Below, one piece after another: positions 6,464-14,956 of a stretch of 38,794 bases of DNA. The stretch covers positions 1 to 38,794 of IMG/VR virus record IMGVR_UViG_3300048588_000079, one strand, 5' to 3'. The stretch's first letter is position 1, and each line of letters starts with the position of its first letter. The stretch is from a virus. The notes under the pieces were generated by a model, which searched no databases, was not told the origin of the DNA, and saw only the letters and a program-made list of their open reading frames with translations. The translations under genes were made by a program, and so were the position numbers.

Positions 6464-6994
6464 ATGGGCAGACCAAAGAAGGCTGGCAAACGCACAAAGT
6501 CTGGCAGACTATCGCGCGGCCCATCAAACTTCGACAAGGGCACAGAGCGCGCCCAGGCCATGATAGCACTATACGGCCCTGATGGGTGTGATGCTATAGG
6601 CAGACTGTATCAGGCGGGCTTTTTGGGCGAGGGCGAAGACGCTAAAGGAAACGAGGCAAAGGCATTGCTCGACATGGCGCGCAAAGTGTCACGGCTATAC
6701 TGGCGAGCATATGAAACCGGCGCGGTCAAAAGCTGCATTGCCGACAGCAACTTTGGCGCAATTGTCGATATTGACCACGCCCGCGTCAAACAGCAGGAGC
6801 TATGGCTATCGGAAAGCCTGCGCATTGTGAACAGCATGGGGCGCAATGTCCGGCGCTCTTTCGACCAGCTTGTTGTTGACGTTAATCCAGACCACGGCCC
6901 GCCTTGGGTTGACGCGCTGCTTTCACGCAAGGGAACGGATAATGACAAGGCCAGACTACGCGAAGCACTCGATGGATTGGAAGCGTTGTTTTGA
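6464..6994 (+). CDS. conserved-type phage protein before the terminase region, 176 aa
   Basis: The N-terminus is basic with an AT-hook-like GRPKKAGKRTKSGR, followed by a helical body containing LLDMARKVSRLYWRAYETG and a C-terminal segment rich in Asp and Arg. The start is supported by GGGAG eight bases upstream. It is the last early gene before a terminator and the late genes, the position of late regulators such as lambda Q. That role is positional inference only; a DNA-binding structural role is also possible. Confidence 0.7.
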   Translation: MGRPKKAGKRTKSGRLSRGPSNFDKGTERAQAMIALYGPDGCDAIGRLYQAGFLGEGEDAKGNEAKALLDMARKVSRLYWRAYETGAVKSCIADSNFGAIVDIDHARVKQQELWLSESLRIVNSMGRNVRRSFDQLVVDVNPDHGPPWVDALLSRKGTDNDKARLREALDGLEALF

Positions 6995-7050
6995 CATTGA
7001 CTTTTGACGCAAAGGGGCCTAAAGGCCGAAATGAGATTAGTTGTAATTCG

Positions 7051-7080
7051 CCCGCAGCCTAGATGGCTCGCGGGTTTTTT
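7051..7080 (+). terminator. terminator closing the early rightward genes
   Basis: CCCGC-AGCC (7051-7059) pairs with GGCT-GCGGG (7065-7074) with one bulged C, around a five-base loop, and is followed by six T (7075-7080). A smaller GGCC-TAAA-GGCC hairpin lies just upstream at 7016-7027. Confidence 0.85.
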
Positions 7081-7365
7081 GATTCACGCGGCATCACGGT
7101 GAGACGTGACCGCAGAGCAGATGCGCGACGGTCCCTAGCTGCTGCAAAGAGCCTTTGAGGCGAGATGGTAGGCCGTAAGTCGAAAACGACCCGCGTGAAC
7201 ACTTTTGGCCAGCCCCTATTCTGGCCAACCAGACACGGCTTGAGCAATTAAGCCATCCCGCCCAGTCTGTCGCAAACTCTGTAGTAGACACTAGCAACAG
7301 CGTTCAGTAACTTGGAGCGGGTAAAATTCGGGGCAGAACGGTGTTAGAGTACCGCCTGCCCCTGA
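7081..7365 (+). other. non-coding stretch with a chain of hairpins, possible structured RNA
   Basis: No convincing coding frame is seen here. Successive inverted repeats can be drawn. A bulged stem 7087-7095/7120-7127 encloses CGGT/ACCG. GCCT-TTG-AGGC is at 7151-7161, GTCG-AAAA-CGAC at 7179-7190, and a perfect 8-bp TTGGCCAG/CTGGCCAA at 7205-7212/7221-7228. A 7-bp GGGGCAG/CTGCCCC (7330-7336/7356-7362) has an inner CGGT/ACCG. It lies between the early terminator and the late genes. It may be a phage ncRNA, a leader, a packaging site or the remains of an intron; the sequence does not decide. Confidence 0.45.
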
Positions 7366-7581
7366 CCAAAAGACGAAAGGACCGTCCATGGCTTATCAAA
7401 GGCCAACACCAGCGGCTTTAAGGGCGTCCAATGGTCTAAGAGCCGGAAGCGCTGGCGCTCAGTGATTTGGGTTGACCAGCGCGCAATCCATTTAGGGTTT
7501 TTCGACGACAAGCAAAAGGCCGTTCAAGCATACGCAAAGGCCAGTGCTGAACATCATAAGGCGTTTGGTAGAGTTTCATAA
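7366..7581 (+). pseudogene. orphan AP2 DNA-binding domain with no usable start (frameshift or remnant)
   Basis: The open frame after the TGA at 7363 codes for 71 residues that match an AP2 domain: NTSGFKGVQWSK, then KRWRSVIWV, IHLGFFDD and the AVQAYAKAS helix. AP2 domains occur at the C-terminus of phage HNH homing nucleases, and the preceding residues resemble the link to such a nuclease, but no HNH part is found upstream. The frame has no ATG, GTG or TTG before the domain. An ATG at 7388 with AAAGGA six bases upstream is in a different frame and stops after 25 codons. A one-base deletion or a -1 shift would join it to the domain. It is a likely homing-nuclease relic. Confidence 0.7.
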
Positions 7582-7651
7582 ACTCACAAGCAGCCTATGA
7601 TTGGCAACGTGCGGTAATGCTCGCGGACGGGTGAAATTGAGGAGAGTGCAG

Positions 7652-7816
7652 ATGCACGTTTACCTAGTGGACAGCATTAGCAATCCGACCAAGCGCGAAT
7701 ACCAAGGCTTTGTAATGCCGAATGGTCAGCTTGACAAAAACTATCCGGAAATGCCGACTGCACTTGTTGACGTAAAGCGGAATGGCGCTGTTGTTTTTCG
7801 CGCGGTGCATAAATAA
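7652..7816 (+). CDS. small protein before the terminase, 54 aa
   Basis: The start ATG has GGAG seven bases upstream. The sequence has a beta-strand-rich look (MHVYLVDSIS ... AVVFRAVHK). It is the first intact gene of the late block and lies three bases before the small terminase gene. Function unknown. Confidence 0.65.
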   Translation: MHVYLVDSISNPTKREYQGFVMPNGQLDKNYPEMPTALVDVKRNGAVVFRAVHK

Positions 7817-7819
7817 CCG

Positions 7820-8194
7820 ATGGCATACGACAACCGCGACGAAATCATGCAGGAAGTCTATAAGCGAATGGCAGAAGGGGAAAGCCTTCGCGCTATCTGT
7901 CTGGATGAAGACATGCCTGCACGTTCTACGGTCAATCTGTGGATTATCGAAGACGGCAAATCGGACCGATACGCGCGCGCGAAAGAGATACGCGCTGACC
8001 TTTACTTCGACCAGATAATCGAGATTGCGGACAATGTGGCCATGAATGCGGATGATCGCAGGATAGCGATTGACGCTCGCAAATGGGCTGCTGGCAAACT
8101 GTCTGGCAAATACAGCGATAAGGTGAAACATGTTGGCGGAGACGAAGGAGATAGCCCAATCGCCTTCACCGGCTTCGACGTCCGCTTCGTCTAG
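7820..8194 (+). CDS. terS: terminase small subunit, Sf6 gp1-like, 124 aa
   Basis: The N-terminal HTH region (EVYKRMAEGESLRAICLDED, then PARSTVNLWI) is followed by YARAKEIRADLYFDQIIEIAD and DARKWAAGKLSGKYSDKV. This is the pattern of small terminases like Sf6 gp1. It recognises phage DNA and feeds it to the large subunit during packaging. It overlaps the large subunit gene by 65 bp. The final 20 residues, after KHVGGDEGD, vary in this family. Confidence 0.85.
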   Translation: MAYDNRDEIMQEVYKRMAEGESLRAICLDEDMPARSTVNLWIIEDGKSDRYARAKEIRADLYFDQIIEIADNVAMNADDRRIAIDARKWAAGKLSGKYSDKVKHVGGDEGDSPIAFTGFDVRFV

Positions 8195-9452
8195 GCGCGA
8201 TGTAAGCATCCCAACGATATTCAAGCCACTGTGGCAGCCCAAGCGGTATAAGGGCGCGCATGGTGGCCGAGGTTCTGGCAAGTCACATGCTTTTGCTGAA
8301 ATGCTTGTTGTCAAAGCGGCAACGTCAAAGGGTTTTCGTGCTGCTTGCGTTCGTGAAGTGCAGAAGTCGCTAAAGAACAGCGTCAAACTGCTGGTTGAGG
8401 ACAAGATAAAGGCTTTGGGTGTCGCGCACCTGTTTACGGTGCTTGAGGCAGAGATAAAGACACCGGGCGGCGGTGTTATCATGTTTCAGGGGATGCAAAA
8501 CCACACGGCGGACTCAATCAAGTCGCTGGAAGGTTTTGATGTTGCTTGGGTGGAAGAGGCGCAAAGTTTGAGCCAGCGGTCGCTGGATTTGCTTAGGCCG
8601 ACAATCCGCAAGCCCGGAAGTGAATTATGGTTTAGCTGGAACCCCGGCAAGCCAACCGATCCGGTTGACGTTTTGTTGCGTGGTGACAATCCGCCGACCG
8701 ATAGTGTTGTTATTGAAGTGAATTGGAACGACAACCCGTTTCTGCCTGCTGAATTGCTGGCGGACTTGGAAGACGACAGGCGGCGTGACCCGGACAAGTT
8801 TCTGCACGTTTGGCAGGGCGCTTATAGCCTGAACAGTGAAGCGCGGGTGTTTCGCAATTGGAAGGTTGAAGAGTTTGAGACGCCTTCGGACGCTGTTCAC
8901 AGGTTTGGCGCAGACTGGGGCTTCGCAATAGACCCGACTGTTCTCGTTCGGTGTCATATCGAAGGCCGCAATCTGTATGTTGACGCAGAGGCATGGCAAG
9001 TAGGGTGCGAGATTGACCATCTGCCTAAGTTGTTCAACACGATACCCGGCGCGAACAAATGGCTAATCAGGGCTGACAGCGCACGGCCTGAAACTGTTAG
9101 TTATATGCGGCGTCAAGGCTTCTCGATTACGCCAGCCATCAAGGGGCAGGGGTCAATTGAGGACGGCATAGAGTTTTTGAAGTCTTTCGATATTATCGTT
9201 CATCCTCGGTGCAAGAAGGTTGCTGAAGAACTGACGCTCTACAGCTACAAGGTTGACGAACACACTGGCGAGATATTGCCGGTGCTAGAGGACAAGAACA
9301 ACCACACGATTGACGCGCTGCGGTATGCCTTAGAGGAACTGCGGCGCACTGGTTACAAGCCAACCAAGCTACCGGAAAAGAAGCGCGGCGACCGATGGGC
9401 AAAACTGCTGGACAAAGCTGAACAAGAGGAGGCGTCATGGAGAACGGTGTGA
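8130..9452 (+). CDS. terL: terminase large subunit, PBSX-type, 440 aa
   Basis: Walker A GGRGSGKS is at residues 45-52, the Walker B/catalytic pair FDVAWVEEA at 136-144 and the coupling motif WFSWNP at 167-172. The nuclease half begins with FGADWGFAIDP (Asp 262), followed by RADSARPE and the C-terminal NHTIDALRYALEE acidic site. ATP hydrolysis drives DNA into the prohead and the RNase H-like domain cuts it. The ATG at 8130 is the only reasonable start in frame. The gene overlaps the portal start by 16 bp. Confidence 0.93.
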   Translation: MLAETKEIAQSPSPASTSASSRRDVSIPTIFKPLWQPKRYKGAHGGRGSGKSHAFAEMLVVKAATSKGFRAACVREVQKSLKNSVKLLVEDKIKALGVAHLFTVLEAEIKTPGGGVIMFQGMQNHTADSIKSLEGFDVAWVEEAQSLSQRSLDLLRPTIRKPGSELWFSWNPGKPTDPVDVLLRGDNPPTDSVVIEVNWNDNPFLPAELLADLEDDRRRDPDKFLHVWQGAYSLNSEARVFRNWKVEEFETPSDAVHRFGADWGFAIDPTVLVRCHIEGRNLYVDAEAWQVGCEIDHLPKLFNTIPGANKWLIRADSARPETVSYMRRQGFSITPAIKGQGSIEDGIEFLKSFDIIVHPRCKKVAEELTLYSYKVDEHTGEILPVLEDKNNHTIDALRYALEELRRTGYKPTKLPEKKRGDRWAKLLDKAEQEEASWRTV

Positions 9453-11266
9453 CCGACTACAGCGCCGAACTTGGCATGTTCTGCCGCCAGTTCGAAGAAA
9501 GCGAAGAGTCCACACAGGACAGCCGTCAGAAGGCGGAACGTGACCGCGATTATTACGACGAAAAGCAATGGACGGCAGAAGAGGAAACAGCCCTTAAAAA
9601 CCGCAAGCAGCCGGTTATTACTTACAACCGCGTAAAGCGCAAAGTGAACGCCATGATGGGGCTGGAAAAGCAGACCCGCAAAGACCCTAAGGCATTCCCG
9701 CGCAACCCTGACGACGAGCAAAGCGCGCAGGCCGCAACCGATGTTATTCGCTATGCCTGCGAGGATAATCGCTGGGATGACAAGCGTTCGGAATGCGCCA
9801 AGGAACTGGCCATTGAAGGCACTTGCGCTATCATGGTGGGCGTCAAGCAAACCAAAGGCGGAATTGATCCTGAACTAAAGCGCATCCCTTGGGATAGGTT
9901 CTATTACGATCCGCATTCAAGCGAGTTCGACTTCGCAGATGCTGCCTATCTTGGGCAGGTTATCTGGATGGACGTCGATAAGGCTCGTAAGAAATGGCCG
10001 GACAAAGAGGCTGTGTTTGTTGAAACGTGGAGCCAAGCGCAAGGTTCTGACACTTACGACGACAAGCCGAAATATAAGATGTGGGCGGATTACAAGCGCA
10101 AGCGCGTTCGTATCTGCGAGCATTACTATCGCGATGCTGAAGGCTGGAAATTCTGCATATTCACTAAGGGCGGTTTTGTAGTTGACCCGCAAGTCTCGCC
10201 TTACATGGGTGAAGACGACCAGCCCGAATGCCCGATTAAGGCAGTGAGCCTTTACATCGACCGCGAGAACAATCGCTATGGCGAAGTGCGCACGATGATT
10301 GGCGCACAGGATGAGATAAACAAGCGCCGTTCCAAGGCGCTGCACCTGATTAACTCGCGGCAAGTTCGTGTAAGTCGTTCGACCGGACAGAATGCCGAAG
10401 CCGTTCGTCGTGAACTGTCAAAGCCCGATGGGGTGTTTGTTGGTGAGCAAGGCGAAGTCGAGGTTTTACAGACCAACGACATGGCGATGGCCAACCTTCA
10501 AATGTTGCAGGAAGCCAAGGCGGAAATTGACCTGCTTGGGCCTAATGCTGCTTTGGGTGGCAAGAATGAGGCTGGAATGTCTGGTCGCGCTATCCTTGCG
10601 CAGCAGCAGGGTGGCTTGACCGAGCTTGCTACTTACCTTGACCGCATTCGTTGTATGTCTCTGGCTGTTTATCGGTCAGTATGGGCAAGGGTGCGCCAAT
10701 ACTGGCAGGGAGAGCGTTGGGTTCGTGTAACCGACAACGAGAACAACTTGCGCTTTGTAGGCGTCAATCGCCCTGTAACCGCGTTGCAAGCCGCTGCAAG
10801 GCAGATGGGCGTTGAAAAGGACAATTTGGAGCAAGCCGATCCGCAAGCGGTGCAACAGCTACAGCAGTTCGCCATGAACCCGATGTCGCAACAGGTTGTT
10901 GAGATAGAGAATAATGTGGTTGAACTTGATGTCGATATTCTGGTCGATGAAGGGATTGATAGCCCGACCATTGCAGCGGAAGAGTTTGATTCCATGCTGA
11001 AGCTGGCAGGAACGGGAATGATACAAATTCCTCCTGATGTTCTTATCGAGGCTTCATCGCTTCGGAACAAGGAGCGCCTGCTGGAAATGATGAAGCAAGG
11101 CCCATCACCTGAACAACAGCAGATGGGTCAAATCCAGATGGCCGACGCAATGGCAAAGATTGAGAAACTGCAAAGCGAGACTGCGGAAAACTATGCGCAG
11201 ATTGAGCAAATGCAGGTCAAGCAACAGATGGACGCCTTCAACACCGGAATGGGTGTTGCCGCGTGA
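9437..11266 (+). CDS. portal protein, P22-like, 609 aa
   Basis: The protein shows the P22-type portal order. An N-terminal DRDYYDEKQWTAEEETALK region is followed by QPVITYNRVKRKVNAMMG, a wing segment with WDRFYYDPHS, a stem region with GEVRTMIGAQDEINKRRS and GRAILAQQQGG, and a Gln-rich C-terminal helical barrel. Twelve copies would form the ring at the capsid vertex through which DNA passes. The start has GAGGAGG four bases upstream. Length agrees with short-tailed phage portals (P22 gp1, about 725) minus part of the barrel. Confidence 0.9.
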   Translation: MENGVTDYSAELGMFCRQFEESEESTQDSRQKAERDRDYYDEKQWTAEEETALKNRKQPVITYNRVKRKVNAMMGLEKQTRKDPKAFPRNPDDEQSAQAATDVIRYACEDNRWDDKRSECAKELAIEGTCAIMVGVKQTKGGIDPELKRIPWDRFYYDPHSSEFDFADAAYLGQVIWMDVDKARKKWPDKEAVFVETWSQAQGSDTYDDKPKYKMWADYKRKRVRICEHYYRDAEGWKFCIFTKGGFVVDPQVSPYMGEDDQPECPIKAVSLYIDRENNRYGEVRTMIGAQDEINKRRSKALHLINSRQVRVSRSTGQNAEAVRRELSKPDGVFVGEQGEVEVLQTNDMAMANLQMLQEAKAEIDLLGPNAALGGKNEAGMSGRAILAQQQGGLTELATYLDRIRCMSLAVYRSVWARVRQYWQGERWVRVTDNENNLRFVGVNRPVTALQAAARQMGVEKDNLEQADPQAVQQLQQFAMNPMSQQVVEIENNVVELDVDILVDEGIDSPTIAAEEFDSMLKLAGTGMIQIPPDVLIEASSLRNKERLLEMMKQGPSPEQQQMGQIQMADAMAKIEKLQSETAENYAQIEQMQVKQQMDAFNTGMGVAA

Positions 11267-11469
11267 ATTTAGGCGCGGGCTTGATAAACGAGATTTTGGG
11301 AATGGGTGGCAAGGACGTGTGGCTAATCATGCGGCCTAATGCCTTAGGGGTTACATACCAACGCGACGGTGAAGACATTCGCCATGTTGTCGCATTGCCT
11401 TTTGGGCGGGCGACAGAAGGCACGTTAGCCGCCCTGCTGGAAATGGCAGACGAGGAATTCAATGGCTAG
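11263..11469 (+). CDS. small protein between portal and scaffold, 68 aa
   Basis: GTG start overlapping the portal TGA (GTGA). It is a small alpha/beta protein with GGKDVWLIMRPNALGVTYQR and an acidic end; unrecognised, but coupled to head genes and probably a minor head or assembly factor. Confidence 0.6.
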   Translation: MNLGAGLINEILGMGGKDVWLIMRPNALGVTYQRDGEDIRHVVALPFGRATEGTLAALLEMADEEFNG

Positions 11470-11575
11470 ATTGTTGATAGGTGTTTCACACGCTGCCATG
11501 CTTATGGGCTTGGCTTCATCGCCAGACCGCAAAGTTCCTGTTCGGATATTCTTGGTCAGTACGACCAAGCATTAG
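11462..11575 (+). CDS. very small hydrophobic-start protein, 37 aa
   Basis: It begins eight bases before the upstream stop, with a short hydrophobic N-terminus (residues 3-18) and a basic tail. It has no clear ribosome site apart from coupling. It may be spurious. Confidence 0.35.
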   Translation: MARLLIGVSHAAMLMGLASSPDRKVPVRIFLVSTTKH

Positions 11576-11661
11576 TTCAACGTCGAGATGACGTGGAAGT
11601 GGCCGCCGCACATCGGGCGTTTGATAGAGCCGCCATCTTTAAGGGCGTTTTCGAGGGTAAC

Positions 11662-12402
11662 ATGGAGAACACACCACTAGACGAATTGTTGAACGATGCA
11701 CCGACCGCTGAACCTGTAGAGGAACAGCCGCAAGTCGAGGAGCAACCCGATGGGCCGCCTCGCGATGAACAGGGTCGATTTGCACCGAAGGGCGTTGAAG
11801 AGGGTGCGCCGCCTGCACCAGACAAACTGCCGCAAGATGTTTACGAGCCGCTAAAGGCTGTTCGGAGCGAGAACCAAGCGCTGAAGGATAAACTTGCTCA
11901 ACTTGAGCAGGCCATTCAGGCGCAACAGAACCCGCCCGCACCGCCACCGGATATGTTTGAAACACCGGAAGACTGGCAAGCGCATTTTGGCGGGCAAGTG
12001 GTAAATCAGGCTGTCCAGCAAGCGTCACTGAACGCCAGGCTGGATATGTCTGAAATGATGGTTCGCCAGCAGCATGAAGACTTTGACGAGCACAAGCAGG
12101 CTTTTCTGCAATTGGCCGAGCAAAACCCTTCATTGGTGCAACAGGCGCTTTCAGACCCGCATCCTTGGCACAAGGCGTATCAAATCGCCAAAACGCACAA
12201 GACGATGCAGGAGCTTGGGGCGACCGACATTGACACCCTCAAAAACCAGATTCGTGAGCAGGTCATGGCAGAAATGCAGGCGCAAGTGCCGCCTGTGTCA
12301 CGCCCTGCAATTCCACCGACTTTATCCGCTGAGCAGAATGTGGGCGGGCGCACAGGTCCAGCATGGACAGGCCCTAAACCACTGAATGAACTGCTTGGCT
12401 AA
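11662..12402 (+). CDS. putative scaffolding protein, 246 aa
   Basis: The protein is acidic and Pro/Glu/Gln-rich at the N-terminus, has a coiled-coil stretch in the middle (SENQALKDKLAQLEQAIQAQ) and long amphipathic helices after it, with a short basic-polar C-terminus ending NELLG. This composition and the position directly before the major capsid gene identify a scaffold that shapes the prohead and leaves before packaging. The start ATG has GAGG four bases upstream; an earlier in-frame ATG at 11593 lacks one. It includes DEQGRFAPKG, often seen in this class. Confidence 0.8.
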   Translation: MENTPLDELLNDAPTAEPVEEQPQVEEQPDGPPRDEQGRFAPKGVEEGAPPAPDKLPQDVYEPLKAVRSENQALKDKLAQLEQAIQAQQNPPAPPPDMFETPEDWQAHFGGQVVNQAVQQASLNARLDMSEMMVRQQHEDFDEHKQAFLQLAEQNPSLVQQALSDPHPWHKAYQIAKTHKTMQELGATDIDTLKNQIREQVMAEMQAQVPPVSRPAIPPTLSAEQNVGGRTGPAWTGPKPLNELLG

Positions 12403-12454
12403 CCTGAATGCCCCGTCGTGATGACGGTGCGTCCCTTAGAAGGAATTTTTTACC

Positions 12455-13564
12455 ATGACGGATACAACTCCGGCAACCGGCTTGGTTGTCCAGCAGTGGG
12501 AAGACAAGTTCTTCCAAGAATATCTCCATGACGGCGGCTTCAAGCCCCTGATGGGAACCAACGAAAACGCGGTTATTCAGGTCAAGGAAGACCTGAGTAA
12601 GAAAAGCGGCGACAGCATCACCATTGCTCTTGTCAACCGCCTCAACAACGCAGCAGTTACCGGCACTTCGACGCTGGAAGGCAACGAAGAAGACATGGCA
12701 TCGCGCTCGCTGCGCATCTATGTCGATAAGCGTCGTAATGCTGTTCGCATTGCGGAAATGTCCGAGCAGAAGTCGGCTATTTCGCTTCGCAACGCAGCCC
12801 GTGCAACCTTGCTCGATTGGGCAATGGAAGACACCCGCGACCTTATCATCGAGGCCTTGGGTTCGTTGAACGGCACGAAGTTTGTTGACCGCACGGCGGT
12901 TATTGCAGACGCTTGGCTGGTTGATAACGCAGACCGCGTGTATTTCGGTGCGGGCGTTGGTGCATTTACCGACCTTTCCGCCGACCTTGCGCTTCTCGAT
13001 ACCACTGCCGACTTGTTCAACGCTACGGCGCTGGACGGCATGGTGTTGAAGGCCAAGACCTGCAATCCGAAAATCCGCCCGATGCGCGACCCCGGCAATG
13101 GCAAGCGTTATTATGTCGCCTTTGCCAACCCGCATGCGTTCAAGAACCTGCGTGACAGCCTTGATACTGAAGTTTTGGCGCAAACCAGCGTCCAGATGGA
13201 AGCTTCCAAGCTGTTCGAGGGTGGTGACATCATGTGGAACGGTGTGATTGTCAAAGAAACTGACAACATCCCGATTTACGAAAACTTGGGCACGTCTGGC
13301 ACCAACGAAGTCACCCCGGTTTATCTCTGCGGCGCGCAGGCCTTGGCGGTTGCTTATGCAAAGCGCTGGCGCACTGTCACCGAAGAGTTCGACTATGGCG
13401 ACAAGTATGGTGTTGCGATTGACGGCATTTATGGCGTTCGCAAGATCATCTTTGGTTCGGGCGCTGGCGATACCGATGACCTGAAAGACCACGGCGTTGT
13501 CACCGGCTATTTCGCCACGACTGGAACGGCCACGATTGCTGCGGCTGTTGCGGCAGAAAACTAA
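12455..13564 (+). CDS. major capsid protein, N4-gp56-like family, 369 aa
   Basis: The N-terminal arm reads WEDKFFQEYLHDGGFKPLMG, followed by KKSGDSITIALVNRLNNAAV and a long HK97-fold body with MRDPGNGKRYYVAFANPHAF and GAQALAVAYAKRWR. This is characteristic of the capsid family named after N4 gp56. Several hundred copies would build the shell. The gene has its own AAGGA site and is followed at once by a strong terminator, which limits readthrough so that the coat is made in excess. Confidence 0.88.
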   Translation: MTDTTPATGLVVQQWEDKFFQEYLHDGGFKPLMGTNENAVIQVKEDLSKKSGDSITIALVNRLNNAAVTGTSTLEGNEEDMASRSLRIYVDKRRNAVRIAEMSEQKSAISLRNAARATLLDWAMEDTRDLIIEALGSLNGTKFVDRTAVIADAWLVDNADRVYFGAGVGAFTDLSADLALLDTTADLFNATALDGMVLKAKTCNPKIRPMRDPGNGKRYYVAFANPHAFKNLRDSLDTEVLAQTSVQMEASKLFEGGDIMWNGVIVKETDNIPIYENLGTSGTNEVTPVYLCGAQALAVAYAKRWRTVTEEFDYGDKYGVAIDGIYGVRKIIFGSGAGDTDDLKDHGVVTGYFATTGTATIAAAVAAEN

Positions 13565-13572
13565 GTTTGACG

Positions 13573-13603
13573 GGGGAGGGCTTCGGCTCTCCCCTTTCCT
13601 TTT
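13573..13603 (+). terminator. terminator after the capsid gene (TTCG tetraloop)
   Basis: A nine-pair stem (13573-13581 with 13586-13594, one G-T pair) is closed by a TTCG tetraloop, followed by TTTCCTTTT. It lies 8 bp after the capsid stop and 13 bp before the next gene. Confidence 0.85.
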
Positions 13604-13615
13604 AGGGGATAGGAT

Positions 13616-14056
13616 ATGTCACTCACTAACGCAGCAGAGCAATCTTTGCTTGATTTGCTTTTCCTGAATACCGATTGGGCAAACATTGGCGATGCTGGTG
13701 GTTTGCAAAATAGTGCGGCGGCAGGGAACTTTTACATCTCGCTGCATTCAGACGACCCCGGAGAGGCAGGCTCGCAGACGACAAGTGAGGTTGCATATAC
13801 AAGCTATGCACGGGTTGCGGTTGCGCGCACTGCTGGCGGATGGACGCGGACAGGCTCGTCAATGGCCAATACCGCCCTTGTCCAATTTCCGCAATGCACC
13901 GGCTCGACTGCTACGGCAACGCATTTTGGTGTTGGCACGGATTCGTCGGGTGCTGGCAACCTTATTATGAAAGGCGCGCTGACGTCTTCGCTTTCCATTT
14001 CAAACGGCATTCAGCCGCAGTTTGCAGCGGGTGCATTGACCGCCACGGTTGACTAA
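13616..14056 (+). CDS. putative head or decoration protein, 146 aa
   Basis: The protein shows the common phage signature NFYISLHSDDPGEAGSQTT-SE and YARVAVARTAGGWT, followed by a Gly/Ser/Thr-rich beta domain. Proteins of this kind sit next to capsid genes in many phages and are usually annotated as structural, without a proven role. Its TAA overlaps the next ATG (TAATG). Confidence 0.75.
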   Translation: MSLTNAAEQSLLDLLFLNTDWANIGDAGGLQNSAAAGNFYISLHSDDPGEAGSQTTSEVAYTSYARVAVARTAGGWTRTGSSMANTALVQFPQCTGSTATATHFGVGTDSSGAGNLIMKGALTSSLSISNGIQPQFAAGALTATVD

Positions 14057-14955
14057 TGTTTCCCAATGTGCGCGCTCTTGCGGATAGCTTCGATGAAGGC
14101 AAAACGTGGATTAGCACATACCGCAAGGCCTTAAGCGCATCGGCAACGGTGGCTGGCCAGTGGTTCGATTACAGTTACGCGGGCGGCAATCCGATTCCGA
14201 ATTACTATGCCGCCAGCCCTTTGGAAGCTGCCACACTGGAAGCGGAAAAAGGAATTATTCTGCCGCGCATGAACGGCGAAAAGCTGTTTCTGCACCGCTG
14301 GACTGCGATGAGCGCGGCGGCAAGTGCAACGTCAACAACGAACGCCAATCAAGCGTTGGTGCTGATGGATTATCTAATGTTCTATCCCTTCGTGGACATG
14401 GACGCGGCGGGCGAAGAACAGGTGATGACACAGACAGTTTCCTTGCCGCGCTATGAAAGCGGCGATGGGCTGGAAATGATAGTTGTTGCTCAATCGCCTA
14501 CGGTGGGCGGCGGGCGCTTTACGATCACTTACACCGATAGCACTGATACACAATTTGTAACGGGAAGCATGTTTTGTGCAGCGGCTCAACCGGCAGGGGC
14601 TATCACCCATGCGTCGGGTGCAGCCGGTGGACTGGTGGCTTTTGTTCCAAAACCCGCAGGGGCCAAGGGCGTTAAACAGGTCGATAGTGTTAATTTCAGC
14701 GTTGCGAACGGTGGATTGGCGGCGGTTGTCATTGTGAAGCCGTTGCAGACCATGTGGCTAAGGGAAGAAAGCCGCAGGACAACAACAGGAACATTGGAAA
14801 GTTTTGGGGACGCTGCCGAGCATGAAAGCATGCGAACACGTGGCGGTATTGTGGAAATCAAAGATGGGGCCTTTCTAGGCATCATGGGGCGAGGGGCTAA
14901 CGGCTCTTTGGCTTCATCGGTGCTGGCTGGCACTATAGAAACGGTTTGGGGTTGA
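14056..14955 (+). CDS. structural protein of the head-tail region, 299 aa
   Basis: This protein is predicted beta-rich, with a helical start (VRALADSFDEGKTWISTYRK) and a C-terminal region (GDAAEHESMRTRGGIVEIK). There is no signal peptide and no catalytic motif. It is coupled to the previous gene and paired with a second unrecognised protein of the same size, 1 bp downstream. Position argues for a virion component. Confidence 0.65.
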   Translation: MFPNVRALADSFDEGKTWISTYRKALSASATVAGQWFDYSYAGGNPIPNYYAASPLEAATLEAEKGIILPRMNGEKLFLHRWTAMSAAASATSTTNANQALVLMDYLMFYPFVDMDAAGEEQVMTQTVSLPRYESGDGLEMIVVAQSPTVGGGRFTITYTDSTDTQFVTGSMFCAAAQPAGAITHASGAAGGLVAFVPKPAGAKGVKQVDSVNFSVANGGLAAVVIVKPLQTMWLREESRRTTTGTLESFGDAAEHESMRTRGGIVEIKDGAFLGIMGRGANGSLASSVLAGTIETVWG

Positions 14956-14956
14956 T

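Noticed and set aside
6991-6996. TTGACA near the end of the gene at 6464 as a late promoter
   Set aside because: No fitting -10 box is found 15-19 bp downstream, and the terminator at 7051 follows.
7081-7365. Group I intron with a homing nuclease (AP2) next to it
   Set aside because: I looked for the P, Q, R and S core segments and could not find them; the flanking genes are complete. It remains only a hypothesis in the findings.
9353-9850. 165-codon hydrophobic frame antisense to the portal
   Set aside because: It is a mirror of portal codons with no ribosome site; its hydrophobicity arises from complementing charged codons.
12374-13492. A 372-codon open frame on the minus strand across the capsid gene
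   Set aside because: It is antisense to a clear capsid protein and has no motif or operon context; high GC at third positions opens such frames.
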